A DNA stretch of 24,030 bases from Geobacter sp. UBA5608 (GCA_002424705.1 DIKW01000076.1:1-24030); one strand, 5' to 3'; shown: positions 13,575 through 21,399, counted from the stretch's first letter. Translations and numbers: made by a program. Notes: generated by a model not told the origin, from the sequence alone.

Positions 13575-14489
13575 ATGGAACTGGCCTATCTGAAAACGTT
13601 GCTGGAAGTGGTTGATACGGGAAGCTTTTCGAAGGCGGCCGACAATCTATGCGTCACCCAGTCGGCGGTTTCACGGCGGGTAAAGTTCATGGAAGATCAG
13701 TACGGTTTCCCGTTGCTGGATCGTTCCGGCCCTACCCTGTCGCTGACCGATGCCGGTGCGGTGGTGGCGGATAAGGCAAAAAAATTGTTGGAGATTGAGC
13801 GGGAGCTACTGGAAGACCTGCATCTGATGAACGGAACCAGGCGGGAACTTTCGTTTTGTTGCACACCGGCCTTTGGTATGGCCTACTTGCCGCAGATCAT
13901 GCAACGTTTCATGCAGATGGATGATGACATGAACGGCATGAAGTTCATGTTCGACACACCGGATAATATCCTCAAAGGGCTGCAGGAACAGCGCTACGAC
14001 CTGGCCGTGCTGGATCACTGCGCCTGCCTGGATCTGGGTGAATTCAAGACCGTTGATCTGCCTGCCGACGACATGGTGTTCGTCAGCAGCCCGAACCTGC
14101 ATATGCCTACACCTGCCACGCCCCTTGAAGCGCTGTTGAAGCAGACCCTCTTCAGCAGAAAGGAGGGGTGCTGCTCCCGTAAGTTTCTCGATTTCAACAT
14201 GGCCCAGCAGGGCAGAACCACACAAGAGTTTTCAAAAATAATCATCCTTGACGACCTGCACCTGATCATCCAGTCGGTTATAGCCGGCAACGGCGTGGCG
14301 TTTATCTCGGAAGGGGTGGTGGCCAACCAGTTGACTGCGGGACTGCTGGTGCCCCATTACGTTGACGGCTTCCAGCACCAACGCTGCCGCAAACTGGTCT
14401 GCGCCAGCTGTTATCAGCAAAACAATCTGGCAGAGATGTTTGTAACTGCGGTCAGCGAAATCTGCGAAGAACTGCAAAAGAATACATAA
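13575..14489 (+). CDS. Cysteine-rich LysR-type transcriptional regulator
   Basis: The 304-residue protein has the LysR helix-turn-helix (about 1-60; FSKAADNLCVTQSAVSRRVK) and a two-lobed effector domain. CAGGAGA precedes ATG 13575. It is divergent from the porin operon, so that operon is the likely target. The effector domain has ten cysteines, an unusual number: CC (95-96), CAC (149-151), CC (199-200), C271, CxxC (276-279) and C297, plus C26 in the DNA-binding helix. This suggests sensing through thiols: a soft metal or metalloid, a chalcogen oxyanion product, or redox state. The ligand is not identifiable from sequence. Confidence 0.9.
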   Translation: MELAYLKTLLEVVDTGSFSKAADNLCVTQSAVSRRVKFMEDQYGFPLLDRSGPTLSLTDAGAVVADKAKKLLEIERELLEDLHLMNGTRRELSFCCTPAFGMAYLPQIMQRFMQMDDDMNGMKFMFDTPDNILKGLQEQRYDLAVLDHCACLDLGEFKTVDLPADDMVFVSSPNLHMPTPATPLEALLKQTLFSRKEGCCSRKFLDFNMAQQGRTTQEFSKIIILDDLHLIIQSVIAGNGVAFISEGVVANQLTAGLLVPHYVDGFQHQRCRKLVCASCYQQNNLAEMFVTAVSEICEELQKNT

Positions 14490-14542
14490 GAGCACCTGGT
14501 TACTACGCACCCGCTCACCATCGTCGGTGTGCAGGCTGCCGA

Positions 14543-15652
14543 CTACCCCTCCTGCAGGATACGCAGCCCTTCTTCCAGCAGCACCACGTCGGTTGTGTTG
14601 CCTTCGCGCAGGGAAAGTTTCTGTGCCAAACGGAACGGTATCATCAGATGCAACGGCAGCTCCTGCCCGGCAAAACTGGCCGTGATCCGCACCTCATCCC
14701 CCAACACCAACAGACTCTTGATTGTCAGGCGCAATCGGTTGTGACTCTCCGGCAGGGAGCCTTGCCCTGCCGCCCGCAGCCTGATAGCGCTGTTGGGAGC
14801 CATCCAGCGCACACGGCTGCCGGTGGCCCATCTGGCATCAAGTCGGCAGGCCAGTAGATGCTCACCTGAACGGAACCAGGTCAGCTCAGCTGACTCGTCA
14901 TGGCGCAGCAGTTCGCCATCGAACAGGTTACGGATGCCCAGCAGCCGCGCTGCGGTTTCGTTGACTGGATGCGCCAGAATCTCGCGGGGCTGACCACTCT
15001 GCAAGGTTGTGCCATGGGAGAGCAGGGTCATCCGATCGGCCAACAGCAGGGCCTCGGCCAGATCATGGGTAACCATGACAATCGGCAGCGAAAGCTCCCG
15101 CTTCAGCTCGGCCAACTCAATGTAGAGGGTTTCGCGGGTGGCACGATCGACTGCCGCAAACGGCTCATCGAGCAACAACAGCGAAGGTTCCCGGGCCAGT
15201 GCGCGGGCCAGGGCCACCCGCTGCTGCTGCCCACCCGACAACTCGGCTGGCCTGCGCTGTTCAAGGCCGGCAAGATGGACCCGGGCGAGCCATTCACGGG
15301 CACAGGGCTCCCGCTTGTGGTCCGGAAGGTGGTGCAGACCTGCCAGCACATTGGCCAGCGCCGTCATATGCGGAAACAGGCCGTAATGCTGCGGCACGAA
15401 GCCGACATGCCGCTCTTGGGGGCTGAGGCAGATATCCTGGGCCTGATCATACCAGCAGCTATCGCCGCAGATGATCTGACCGGCAGCAGGGCGGGACAGA
15501 CCGGCGATCATCCGCAACAGGGTCGACTTGCCGCTGCCCGACGGCCCCACCAGGGCCAGCAGCTGCCCCCCAGTGCAACTGAACGTCGCATCCAGAAAAA
15601 TGGGGGCCTCCTGCTGGATGGACAGACTAAAATCAGCGTCGTGGCAGGACAT
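14543..15652 (-). CDS. modC: Molybdate ABC transporter ATP-binding protein
   Basis: The 369-residue ATPase has Walker A GPSGSGKST (about 36-44), Q-loop FVPQHYG, signature LSGGQQQR, Walker B LLLLDEPFAAVD and the H-loop VTHD. A C-terminal region from about 250 on has TOBE-like beta segments (RLTIKSLLVLGDEVRI), as in ModC. ATG 15652 is chosen because GGAGG lies just upstream; the frame extends to 15781 but that portion lies within modB. It overlaps modB by 20 bases and is last in the minus-strand operon, converging with lysR across a 53-base gap that shows no clear terminator. Confidence 0.92.
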   Translation of the reverse strand: MSCHDADFSLSIQQEAPIFLDATFSCTGGQLLALVGPSGSGKSTLLRMIAGLSRPAAGQIICGDSCWYDQAQDICLSPQERHVGFVPQHYGLFPHMTALANVLAGLHHLPDHKREPCAREWLARVHLAGLEQRRPAELSGGQQQRVALARALAREPSLLLLDEPFAAVDRATRETLYIELAELKRELSLPIVMVTHDLAEALLLADRMTLLSHGTTLQSGQPREILAHPVNETAARLLGIRNLFDGELLRHDESAELTWFRSGEHLLACRLDARWATGSRVRWMAPNSAIRLRAAGQGSLPESHNRLRLTIKSLLVLGDEVRITASFAGQELPLHLMIPFRLAQKLSLREGNTTDVVLLEEGLRILQEG

Positions 15653-16313
15653 GCCGCCTCCCTGAAGGCCGTGCCCAACCGCCGGCCACCGACAACACGA
15701 CCAGCGACAGGACAAGTAACAGCAGCGACATATTCCCGGCTGCGTTGAAATCAAAGGCCTGCACACGATCATAAATGGCAATCGCCACGGTTCTGGTCTC
15801 GCCCGGGATGTTGCCCCCCACCATCAGCACCACACCGAACTCCCCCAGGGTATGGGCAAAGGTCAGCACCATGCCGGTCAGCAGACCAGGCCAGGCCAGT
15901 GGCAGCTCTACCGCCAGCAACGTGCGCCAGAAGCCCATGCCGCAGCAGGCGGCGGCATCACGCAGCTCCGAAGGTATCGCCTCAAAGGCGCGGGTGATCG
16001 GCTGCACCGCAAAGGGGATGTTGACGATCAGCGAGGCCAGCAGCAGACCCGAAAAATGAAAGACCAGAGGTTGACCAAAAAACCGTTCCCACCACTGCCC
16101 GATCAGCGAGCCGCCCCCCAGACCGGTCAAAAGGTAATAACCCACCACCGTGGGAGGCAGCACCAGCGGCAGGGTCAGCACGGCCTCCACCAACGGTTTA
16201 ACTCTAAAGTGACGATAGGCCAGCCCGCGCCCGACAAAAACGGCAAGTGGCACCAGCATCAGCACGGTGAGCCCGCCAAGTTGCAGCGATAATGCCAGCG
16301 CAGGCCAATCCAT
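15633..16313 (-). CDS. modB: Molybdate ABC transporter permease
   Basis: The 226-residue inner-membrane protein has five or six helices and the ModB signature around LPLVLPPTVVGYYLL, with the EAA-like loop ELRDAAACCGMGFWRTLLAVELP that docks on ModC. FAHTLGEFGVVLMVGGNIPGETRT is the usual C-terminal ModB block. It begins with a TGATG overlap with the modA stop. It forms the channel for molybdate (and possibly tungstate) together with ModA and ModC. Confidence 0.95.
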   Translation of the reverse strand: MDWPALALSLQLGGLTVLMLVPLAVFVGRGLAYRHFRVKPLVEAVLTLPLVLPPTVVGYYLLTGLGGGSLIGQWWERFFGQPLVFHFSGLLLASLIVNIPFAVQPITRAFEAIPSELRDAAACCGMGFWRTLLAVELPLAWPGLLTGMVLTFAHTLGEFGVVLMVGGNIPGETRTVAIAIYDRVQAFDFNAAGNMSLLLLVLSLVVLSVAGGWARPSGRRHVLPRR

Positions 16314-17113
16314 CAGGCCCCCTCACCCGGCAGTAAAAAACCGTAACGCCGCATGATGGCACGGGCCTGCGGCTCCTGCATGAAACGGTAGAAGGATGCG
16401 GCAGCGTCATCGGCCTTGTTGAGCAGCACCATCCGCTGCTTGAGCGGACTGTGCAGCCGCTCGGGGATGACCACATAACGCAACTGCGGTTGCAGTTGGG
16501 GGGAGAGCGCCAGCGAAAGGGCGATGATACCGCCATCGGCTGAACCGCTGAGTGCAAACTGGGCGGCCTGAGACACGTTTTCGCCCAGGATCAGACGCGA
16601 TTGCAGCACCTCCCAGCTACCGGACCGGCGCAGAGACTCTTCTGCACGACGTCCATAGGGAGCATGTTCAGGGTTGGCAATGGCAATCCTCCTCACCCGA
16701 CCCGCCGCAACCTGGGCGGGCAGCCCTTCCAGACCGGCATCAAGCGTTAGGCGGGAGGCTGCCGGAACCGCCAACACAATCCGGCCAACCCCGTAGAGGC
16801 TGCCCTGGTCACGGGTGAACCCGTCCTTATACAGGCTGAATACGTACTGCTCATCGGCTGAAAGGTAGAGTTGATAAGGGGCGCCGTTACGAATCTGAGT
16901 GGCGATCACACCTGAAGAACCGTAGGTGATCCGTGGCCGGTGGCCGGTTTTCTGCTGAAAGGCCCGCGCGATCTCATCAAGGGCGAACTTGAGGTCAGAG
17001 GCAGCAGCAATGCTTGGCTCGGCAGCAGCGGCCGGGGCCGCCCACAGGGACACGGCCAGCAACAGGCACCAGGTCAGCCGCAGCACTGCCAGGCCCGGCA
17101 GTCGGCCAATCAT
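16313..17113 (-). CDS. modA: Molybdate-binding periplasmic protein
   Basis: The 266-residue protein has a signal peptide (LLLAVSLWAAPAAAA) followed by AAASDLKFAL, the first oxyanion-binding loop of ModA, and TYGSSGVIATQI, the second. The C-terminal MRRYGFLLPGEG is also typical of the family. It overlaps the MOSC gene by ATGA and modB by one base. It delivers molybdate to ModB. Tungstate selectivity cannot be judged from sequence. Confidence 0.95.
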   Translation of the reverse strand: MIGRLPGLAVLRLTWCLLLAVSLWAAPAAAAEPSIAAASDLKFALDEIARAFQQKTGHRPRITYGSSGVIATQIRNGAPYQLYLSADEQYVFSLYKDGFTRDQGSLYGVGRIVLAVPAASRLTLDAGLEGLPAQVAAGRVRRIAIANPEHAPYGRRAEESLRRSGSWEVLQSRLILGENVSQAAQFALSGSADGGIIALSLALSPQLQPQLRYVVIPERLHSPLKQRMVLLNKADDAAASFYRFMQEPQARAIMRRYGFLLPGEGA

Positions 17114-17919
17114 GGCGCCGCAGTCCGTTGCCTGTGGAGCGCCGCCTCAATCCCTTTTCGTATCAGTTCAGGCGTCAACTCCTCATAGACATTACCATCA
17201 CACTGTACGGTGCGGCAGATGGTGGCTGAACCGGTCAGACAACTGCAGGAGGGGCACTCTGATACACCGCTTTGTGCTGCCAGCAGTTCTTCCAGCGGCA
17301 CACCGTTGATCAGCACCAGATTTGATTCACTGATCCGGTCTTTATCCAGCACGGTTTCCCGCAGCTCAATCAGCACACCTTTGGCGGCATACTCGCTCAA
17401 CACCTGTTTCAGATTGGCGCCGGTATCACTGCAGCGATCACAGGTGGCGCCGGCCTTGTCGTAGTGCCGCCACTCGACCGTGATCGGCGCAGCCACCGTC
17501 GCAATACGATCACCCGGCCTGATCAGACCTGGCCTGATCACCTTGACAAAAATACCTTCCTTGGGCATGACGCAGTCCCCGGCCTGATAAAAGATGGCGC
17601 AGCGGGTGTGGCACTCTTTGCCGATCTGCGTCACCTCCAGCAGGGTCTCACCGATCTCCAGACGGCTGCCGATCGGCAGACTGACCAGATCAATCCCGCT
17701 GGTGGTGATGTTTTCGGCAAAATCGCCGGTGGTGACATCCAGTCCCAGGGCGCGCATCTTGTCGATGCTCTCCTGGGCCAAAAGGCTCACCTGCCGGTGC
17801 CAGTTGGCGGCATGGGCATCCCCAACAATGCCGTGATCGACCCGCAGCTCGACCTGCGCAACCGGCTTTTTGCGCTCTCCCTTGTTTTCACTGATACAGA
17901 CCGCCACCACCTCTGCCAT
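17110..17919 (-). CDS. MOSC domain protein fused to a DUF2703 domain
   Basis: The 269-residue protein has two parts. Residues 1-145 are a MOSC (molybdenum cofactor sulfurase C-terminal-like) domain with VDHGIVGDAH, GDFAENITT and the conserved cysteine region GKECHTRCAIF. Residues about 146-255 match DUF2703: EWRHYDKAGATC, DRCSDTGANL, LINGVPLEELL and the Cys cluster CPSCSC (C222, C225, C227) with C235 and C240. MOSC proteins handle Mo cofactor or sulfur transfer. The DUF2703 function is unknown to me; its cysteines could bind metal or carry sulfur. AGGAGG before ATG 17919 overlaps the end of moaA, and the gene is coupled to modA, so a role in cofactor maturation is likely. Confidence 0.9.
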   Translation of the reverse strand: MAEVVAVCISENKGERKKPVAQVELRVDHGIVGDAHAANWHRQVSLLAQESIDKMRALGLDVTTGDFAENITTSGIDLVSLPIGSRLEIGETLLEVTQIGKECHTRCAIFYQAGDCVMPKEGIFVKVIRPGLIRPGDRIATVAAPITVEWRHYDKAGATCDRCSDTGANLKQVLSEYAAKGVLIELRETVLDKDRISESNLVLINGVPLEELLAAQSGVSECPSCSCLTGSATICRTVQCDGNVYEELTPELIRKGIEAALHRQRTAAP

Positions 17920-17923
17920 CGCG

Positions 17924-18913
17924 CTATCCTCCTACCTGAGCCATGCTGAAGTTACTGTGTTCGTACTCGCCGCACCGAATGCCATGTCCCTCCGGCTTGC
18001 TGGCCACGATCCGCTGCAGGGCACTGCATAGCCCCTCTCGATCGGCTGGCAACAAAAAAGGCGCCAGATCGGTCTTCTCATCGCTGAACAGGCAGCCCTT
18101 GGCCTGACCGGTGGCCGTGACTCTGATCCGATTGCAGTCGTTACAAAAATGACCGGACACGGCAGTAATGATCCCGACGCTGCCTTTAGCGCCGGGAATA
18201 CGAAAATCGTGGGAAGGCCCACTAAAGGCCCCCTTGTCAACCGGCACTAGAGTATACTGTTGCCTGATTCGCTGCAACACCTCTTGACCCGAGAAACAAA
18301 GCCGTTGCCAACCATCTGCTTTTACCACCGGCATGTATTCAATAAACCGCACCGAACAGCCCCGTGTACGGGTCAACTCCGCAAAATCCAGTATTTCCGA
18401 ATCGTTTATCCCGCGCATGATTACCATGTTGATCTTGGGTGGAGGAAAACCGACTGCCACGGCAGCATCCAGACCGGCCAGCACCCTGTTTACTTCGCCA
18501 CCACGGGTGACATCCCGGAAGGTCTGGGGGTTGAGGGAATCGAGGCTGACATTCAGACGCTGCACCCCCGCCCGGTAGAGATCGCCAGCCATCTGCTCGA
18601 GAAACAACCCGTTGGTAGTAAGCGCCAGGTGACGCAGGCCCGGTATGGCAGCAAGCTTGTCCAGAAAATCGACTATCCCGGCCCGCACCAGCGGTTCACC
18701 GCCGGTGATCCGGATCTTCTCGATCCCCAGCCGCACGGCACACTCGGCAATCAAATGCAGGTCTTCGTAGGAGAGTATACCGCCGTGACCAAGGCTTGGC
18801 ACTCCCTCTGACGGCATGCAGTAGAAGCAACGCAGGTTACAGCGGTCCGTTACCGACAGGCGCAGATAGTTGATACGACGTTGATAGGTATCACACAGCG
18901 TTGCAGATTCCAT
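17924..18913 (-). CDS. moaA: GTP 3',8-cyclase MoaA (molybdopterin synthesis)
   Basis: The 329-residue radical SAM enzyme has CNLRCFYC (C25, C29, C32) for the SAM cluster and the second Fe-S site CNDCNRIRVTATGQAKGC (C257, C260, C274) that binds GTP. GGEP (71-74) is the SAM-contacting motif. It ends in Gly-Gly, as functional MoaA must. It makes the first pterin intermediate in Mo/W cofactor synthesis. It is coupled by TGATG to the small ORF upstream and followed at once by the MOSC gene. Confidence 0.97.
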   Translation of the reverse strand: MESATLCDTYQRRINYLRLSVTDRCNLRCFYCMPSEGVPSLGHGGILSYEDLHLIAECAVRLGIEKIRITGGEPLVRAGIVDFLDKLAAIPGLRHLALTTNGLFLEQMAGDLYRAGVQRLNVSLDSLNPQTFRDVTRGGEVNRVLAGLDAAVAVGFPPPKINMVIMRGINDSEILDFAELTRTRGCSVRFIEYMPVVKADGWQRLCFSGQEVLQRIRQQYTLVPVDKGAFSGPSHDFRIPGAKGSVGIITAVSGHFCNDCNRIRVTATGQAKGCLFSDEKTDLAPFLLPADREGLCSALQRIVASKPEGHGIRCGEYEHSNFSMAQVGG

Positions 18914-19104
18914 CAGCGTAGCAGCTCCTGTTCGATGAAGACTGTCACTTGGTGCGCCCTGCTCAGGCCCAGCGTCGACACGTCCAGAGCCAAGGGGATA
19001 CTGTTGGCTGGAGTACAGGCGGTGTCTGTCCGCCGAGTGGGCTGCTGTGCACTGCTAGCAACCATAATTGCCGGGCCTTTGGCATCAAACTGATTCAAAC
19101 GCAC
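18913..19104 (-). CDS. Small hypothetical protein between tatA and moaA
   Basis: This 63-residue frame starts at GTG 19104, three bases after the tatA stop, with GGCGGAG seven bases upstream (inside the end of tatA), and ends in a one-base overlap with the moaA start. The tight packing supports a real gene. The sequence has no signal peptide or clear membrane segment; the second half (SIPLALDVSTLGLSRAHQVTVFIEQELL) looks like a small strand-helix fold. I do not recognise a family. It could be a diverged molybdopterin-related accessory, but no MoaD-like C-terminal Gly-Gly is present. Confidence 0.6.
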   Translation of the reverse strand: MRLNQFDAKGPAIMVASSAQQPTRRTDTACTPANSIPLALDVSTLGLSRAHQVTVFIEQELLR

Positions 19105-19107
19105 AGG

Positions 19108-19287
19108 TCACTCCGCCTTTACAGAATCGGCGTCAACTCGTTTTTGATCCTTGCCTTCAGATCCTTCCTTGAATCCCTTGATCGCCTTGCCCAGAGAATT
19201 TCCCAGTTCGGGCAATTTACCAGGTCCAAAGATTACCAATAAAATCACCCCGATCACCACCAGTTCCGGCATTCCAAATCCAAACAT
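19108..19287 (-). CDS. tatA: Twin-arginine translocase subunit TatA
   Basis: The 59-residue protein has the canonical TatA layout: MFGFGMPE, one hydrophobic helix (LVVIGVILLVIF), the FGPGKLPELG hinge and an amphipathic helix (NSLGKAIKGFKEG), then a charged tail. ATG 19287 follows AAGGAG; the frame open to 19380 has no start signal. It forms the pore used for folded cofactor-bearing proteins. Its place as the first gene of a Mo cofactor and molybdate uptake operon implies export of a Mo enzyme. No tatC is in the window. Confidence 0.93.
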   Translation of the reverse strand: MFGFGMPELVVIGVILLVIFGPGKLPELGNSLGKAIKGFKEGSEGKDQKRVDADSVKAE

Positions 19288-19370
19288 AGATCGTGCTCCT
19301 TGCGTTGTTGAAGTCTTACATCCCGATAACGACCATACGGCACAACGTTGCAAATAGGCAAGAATATTCA

Positions 19371-19386
19371 ATAATATCAATATTAT
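19371..19386. promoter_or_regulatory. AT-rich palindrome upstream of the tatA-moaA-mod operon
   Basis: ATAATAT-CA-ATATTAT is a perfect seven-base dyad with a two-base centre, about 85 bases upstream of tatA, in the 148-base gap that also follows the ACR3 stop. Close by, CGTTAC occurs twice 11 bases apart (19388 and 19399). The palindrome could be an operator for a Mo-responsive or other regulator; it does not clearly match a ModE site I know. No clear intrinsic terminator for the ACR3 transcript is visible here. Confidence 0.3.
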
Positions 19387-19435
19387 CCGTTACGAAAACG
19401 TTACATGCCGTACGGTGTTGTAGACCCAAACCAAC

Positions 19436-20500
19436 TTACAATGACTGTTGTTGATGAGTAGCAAACCATCGACGCTGAAACCAGAACGCCACATGCACCA
19501 GTCCGATCATCACCGGCACCTCCACCAACGGCCCGATCACCGCTGCAAAAGCAGCGCCTGAATTGATGCCGAACACCGCCACCGCCACGGCAATCGCCAG
19601 CTCAAAGTTATTGCTAGCTGCAGTAAAGGCCAGGGTAGTTGTCTTGGAATAATCTGCGCCCAGCCTTTTACCCATCCAGAAGGAGACCAGGAACATCAGT
19701 ACGAAGTAGATCAAAAGTGGAATGGCGATCCGCACCACGTCCAACGGCAGTTGCACGATCAGGTTCCCTTTCAGACTGAACATGACCACGATGGTGAACA
19801 GCAGGGCGATCAAGGTCAGCGGGCTGATCTTTGGGACAAATTCACGGTGATAGCGTTCTTTACCCATCACCTTCACCCCGATCAGACGGGTCAGCGCACC
19901 GGCAATACAGGGGATCCCCAGATAAATGAAAACGCTCTCGGCAATCTGGCCGATGCTGATATCCACCTGCATCCCGGTCAGTCCCACCAGCGGCGGCAGC
20001 ACCGTAATGAAAACCCAGGCATACACGCTGTAGAACAATACCTGAAAGATGCTGTTGAAGGCCACCAGCCCGGCGGCGTACTCGGTGTTCCCTTTTGCCA
20101 GCTCGTTCCAGACGATCACCATGGCGATGCAGCGAGCCAGGCCGATCATGATCAGCCCCACCAGATACTCCGGCTTGTCCGGCAACAGCAGAGCCGCCAG
20201 CACGAACATCAGCACCGGACCGATCAACCAGTTCTGCACCAGCGAGATGCCCAGGATCTTTTTATTCTGGAACACCTCCGGCATATCCTCATACTTCACC
20301 TTGGCAAAGGGCGGGTACATCATTACGATCAGGCCGATGGCGATCGGTATGTTGGTGGCCCCCACCTGAAAGGAGTTGATGAATGATTCGGTGCCGGGGA
20401 TACAGTAGCCCAGTCCGACCCCCAGCGCCATGGCGGCAAAGATCCAGAGCGTCAGATAACGGTCAAGGAACGAAAGCTTTTGGGTAAGATGCTCGCTCAT
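19436..20500 (-). CDS. acr3: ACR3-family arsenite efflux permease
   Basis: The 354-residue protein has about ten membrane helices and the ACR3 hallmark around C124 (GLARCIAMVIVWN), with TAASNNFELAIAVAVA and GPLVEVPVMIGLV in the second half. It expels As(III) (often also Sb(III)) using the proton gradient. It overlaps arsC by ATGA (20497-20500), coupling reduction of arsenate to export of arsenite. In many annotations the same gene is called arsB. Confidence 0.96.
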   Translation of the reverse strand: MSEHLTQKLSFLDRYLTLWIFAAMALGVGLGYCIPGTESFINSFQVGATNIPIAIGLIVMMYPPFAKVKYEDMPEVFQNKKILGISLVQNWLIGPVLMFVLAALLLPDKPEYLVGLIMIGLARCIAMVIVWNELAKGNTEYAAGLVAFNSIFQVLFYSVYAWVFITVLPPLVGLTGMQVDISIGQIAESVFIYLGIPCIAGALTRLIGVKVMGKERYHREFVPKISPLTLIALLFTIVVMFSLKGNLIVQLPLDVVRIAIPLLIYFVLMFLVSFWMGKRLGADYSKTTTLAFTAASNNFELAIAVAVAVFGINSGAAFAAVIGPLVEVPVMIGLVHVAFWFQRRWFATHQQQSL

Positions 20501-20913
20501 TGTACGCCTCCAAAATAGCCGATAATCCAGTTTTTGATCTCATCCCTCACCCGGCGGAACGCAGGCAGAACCTCGTTATCGGCTCCTTGAAGCCGCGACG
20601 GGTCCTCAAAGCCGCGATGGGTCCGCATAACGCCGCCGAAAAAAAGAGGGCATTGTTCATTGGCGTCACCACAGAGGGTAACGACATGATCAAAGGTCTG
20701 GCCGGCAAACTCGTCCATGATCTTCGAGCGCAACTGGGACGTGTCGATGCCCAGTTCAGACAGCACCTGTGCAGCCAATGGATTGACCTGTGTTGCTTCA
20801 GTGCCGGCTGAGAAGGCCTGAAAACGGTCGCCAAGGTAGTGGTTGGCCAGTGCTTCGGCCATTTGAGAGCGACAAGAATTATGGGTACAGAGGAAAAGTA
20901 TCTGTTGCTTCAT
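20497..20913 (-). CDS. arsC: Arsenate reductase, low-molecular-weight phosphatase-like, thioredoxin-coupled
   Basis: The 138-residue enzyme has the P-loop CTHNSCR (C9 to R15), the redox pair C81 and C88 in LCGDANEQCP, and the acid DPS (D104). The triple-cysteine relay C9-C81-C88 identifies the thioredoxin-linked class, as in Staphylococcus pI258 ArsC. It reduces As(V) to As(III). TGGAG precedes ATG 20913. The gene has its own promoter with an ArsR-type operator (20951-20980) and is coupled to acr3. Confidence 0.96.
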   Translation of the reverse strand: MKQQILFLCTHNSCRSQMAEALANHYLGDRFQAFSAGTEATQVNPLAAQVLSELGIDTSQLRSKIMDEFAGQTFDHVVTLCGDANEQCPLFFGGVMRTHRGFEDPSRLQGADNEVLPAFRRVRDEIKNWIIGYFGGVQ

Positions 20914-20950
20914 TTTATTGCTCCAATCATTTTCAGGAATTAATGGAGCA

Positions 20951-20980
20951 TTTATATATCCGCCTACACGGATATAGCAA
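20951..20980 (-). promoter_or_regulatory. arsC-acr3 promoter with operator filling the -35/-10 spacer
   Basis: On the minus strand TTGCTA (20980-20975) and TATAAA (20956-20951) are 18 bases apart. The 18-base spacer is exactly the dyad TATCCG-N6-CGGATA (20957-20974); one more T/A pair extends the arms on each side. The same half-sites with the same spacing occur at 21375-21392, upstream of arsR. Occupation by ArsR would block RNA polymerase directly. Confidence 0.75.
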
Positions 20981-20987
20981 GCTAAAA

Positions 20988-21335
20988 TTACGGACAGCCG
21001 GTGGCCTTGTCTTGTATCAAGGCAGCCAGAGCATGTCGGTCGGACAAGGCATCAGGCAGGTGCGCAGCATGTCTTTGGAGGGCTCGCAGTATTTCCTGGC
21101 AGGTATCGCAGCTTTCCTGGCTAAGGGTATAGTAGATCCACAGTCCGTTACGGCGGGTATCAACCCAGCAACTGCGTTTTAAGTAGGCCAGATGGCGCGA
21201 AATGGTGGACTGTGGCAGTTTGAGCACCTCCATCAGGTCGCAGACGCACAGCTCTCCTTCTGCCTGCAGCAAGAGGATGATGCGCAATCTAATCGGATCG
21301 GAGAGGGCTTTCAAGGTTTGGGCAAGGTGTTTCAT
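20988..21335 (-). CDS. arsR: Arsenic-responsive repressor ArsR
   Basis: The 115-residue winged-helix protein has the As(III)-binding motif ELCVCDL (C30, C32) and the recognition helix PQSTISRHLAYL (about 41-52). The start is placed at ATG 21335, which has AGGAG five bases upstream. The frame open to 21383 would begin inside the operator and lacks such a site. A second cluster of cysteines, C56 and SCDTC (about 80-84), is extra. It heads the arsR, arsC, acr3 set and should bind the two identical dyads on either side of its own gene. Confidence 0.95.
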   Translation of the reverse strand: MKHLAQTLKALSDPIRLRIILLLQAEGELCVCDLMEVLKLPQSTISRHLAYLKRSCWVDTRRNGLWIYYTLSQESCDTCQEILRALQRHAAHLPDALSDRHALAALIQDKATGCP

Positions 21336-21368
21336 CTGGGCTCCTGCATGGTCGTTCGTATCTGAAAC

Positions 21369-21399
21369 TTGATTTATCCGCAAAAGCGGATATAGTCAA
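21369..21399. promoter_or_regulatory. Face-to-face divergent promoter with shared ArsR operator
   Basis: Minus strand: TTGACT (21399-21394), 17 bases, TAAATC (21376-21371), toward arsR. Plus strand: TTGATT (21369-21374), 16 bases, TATAGT (21391-21396), toward the binding-protein operon. Each -35 overlaps the opposing -10. The spacer of both is the dyad TATCCG-N6-CGGATA (21375-21392), identical in half-sites and spacing to the arsC site. One bound repressor would silence both directions, so arsenic would induce the sensor operon as well. The hexamers were matched by eye. Confidence 0.68.

Noticed and set aside
14490..14542. Terminator between lysR and modC.
   Set aside because: The 53-base gap has only weak self-complementarity and no T-run on either strand.
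14900..15748. Long plus-strand open frame of 282 codons.
   Set aside because: It is antisense to modC, which has all ABC ATPase motifs; the plus frame has no recognisable motif and is explained by high GC.
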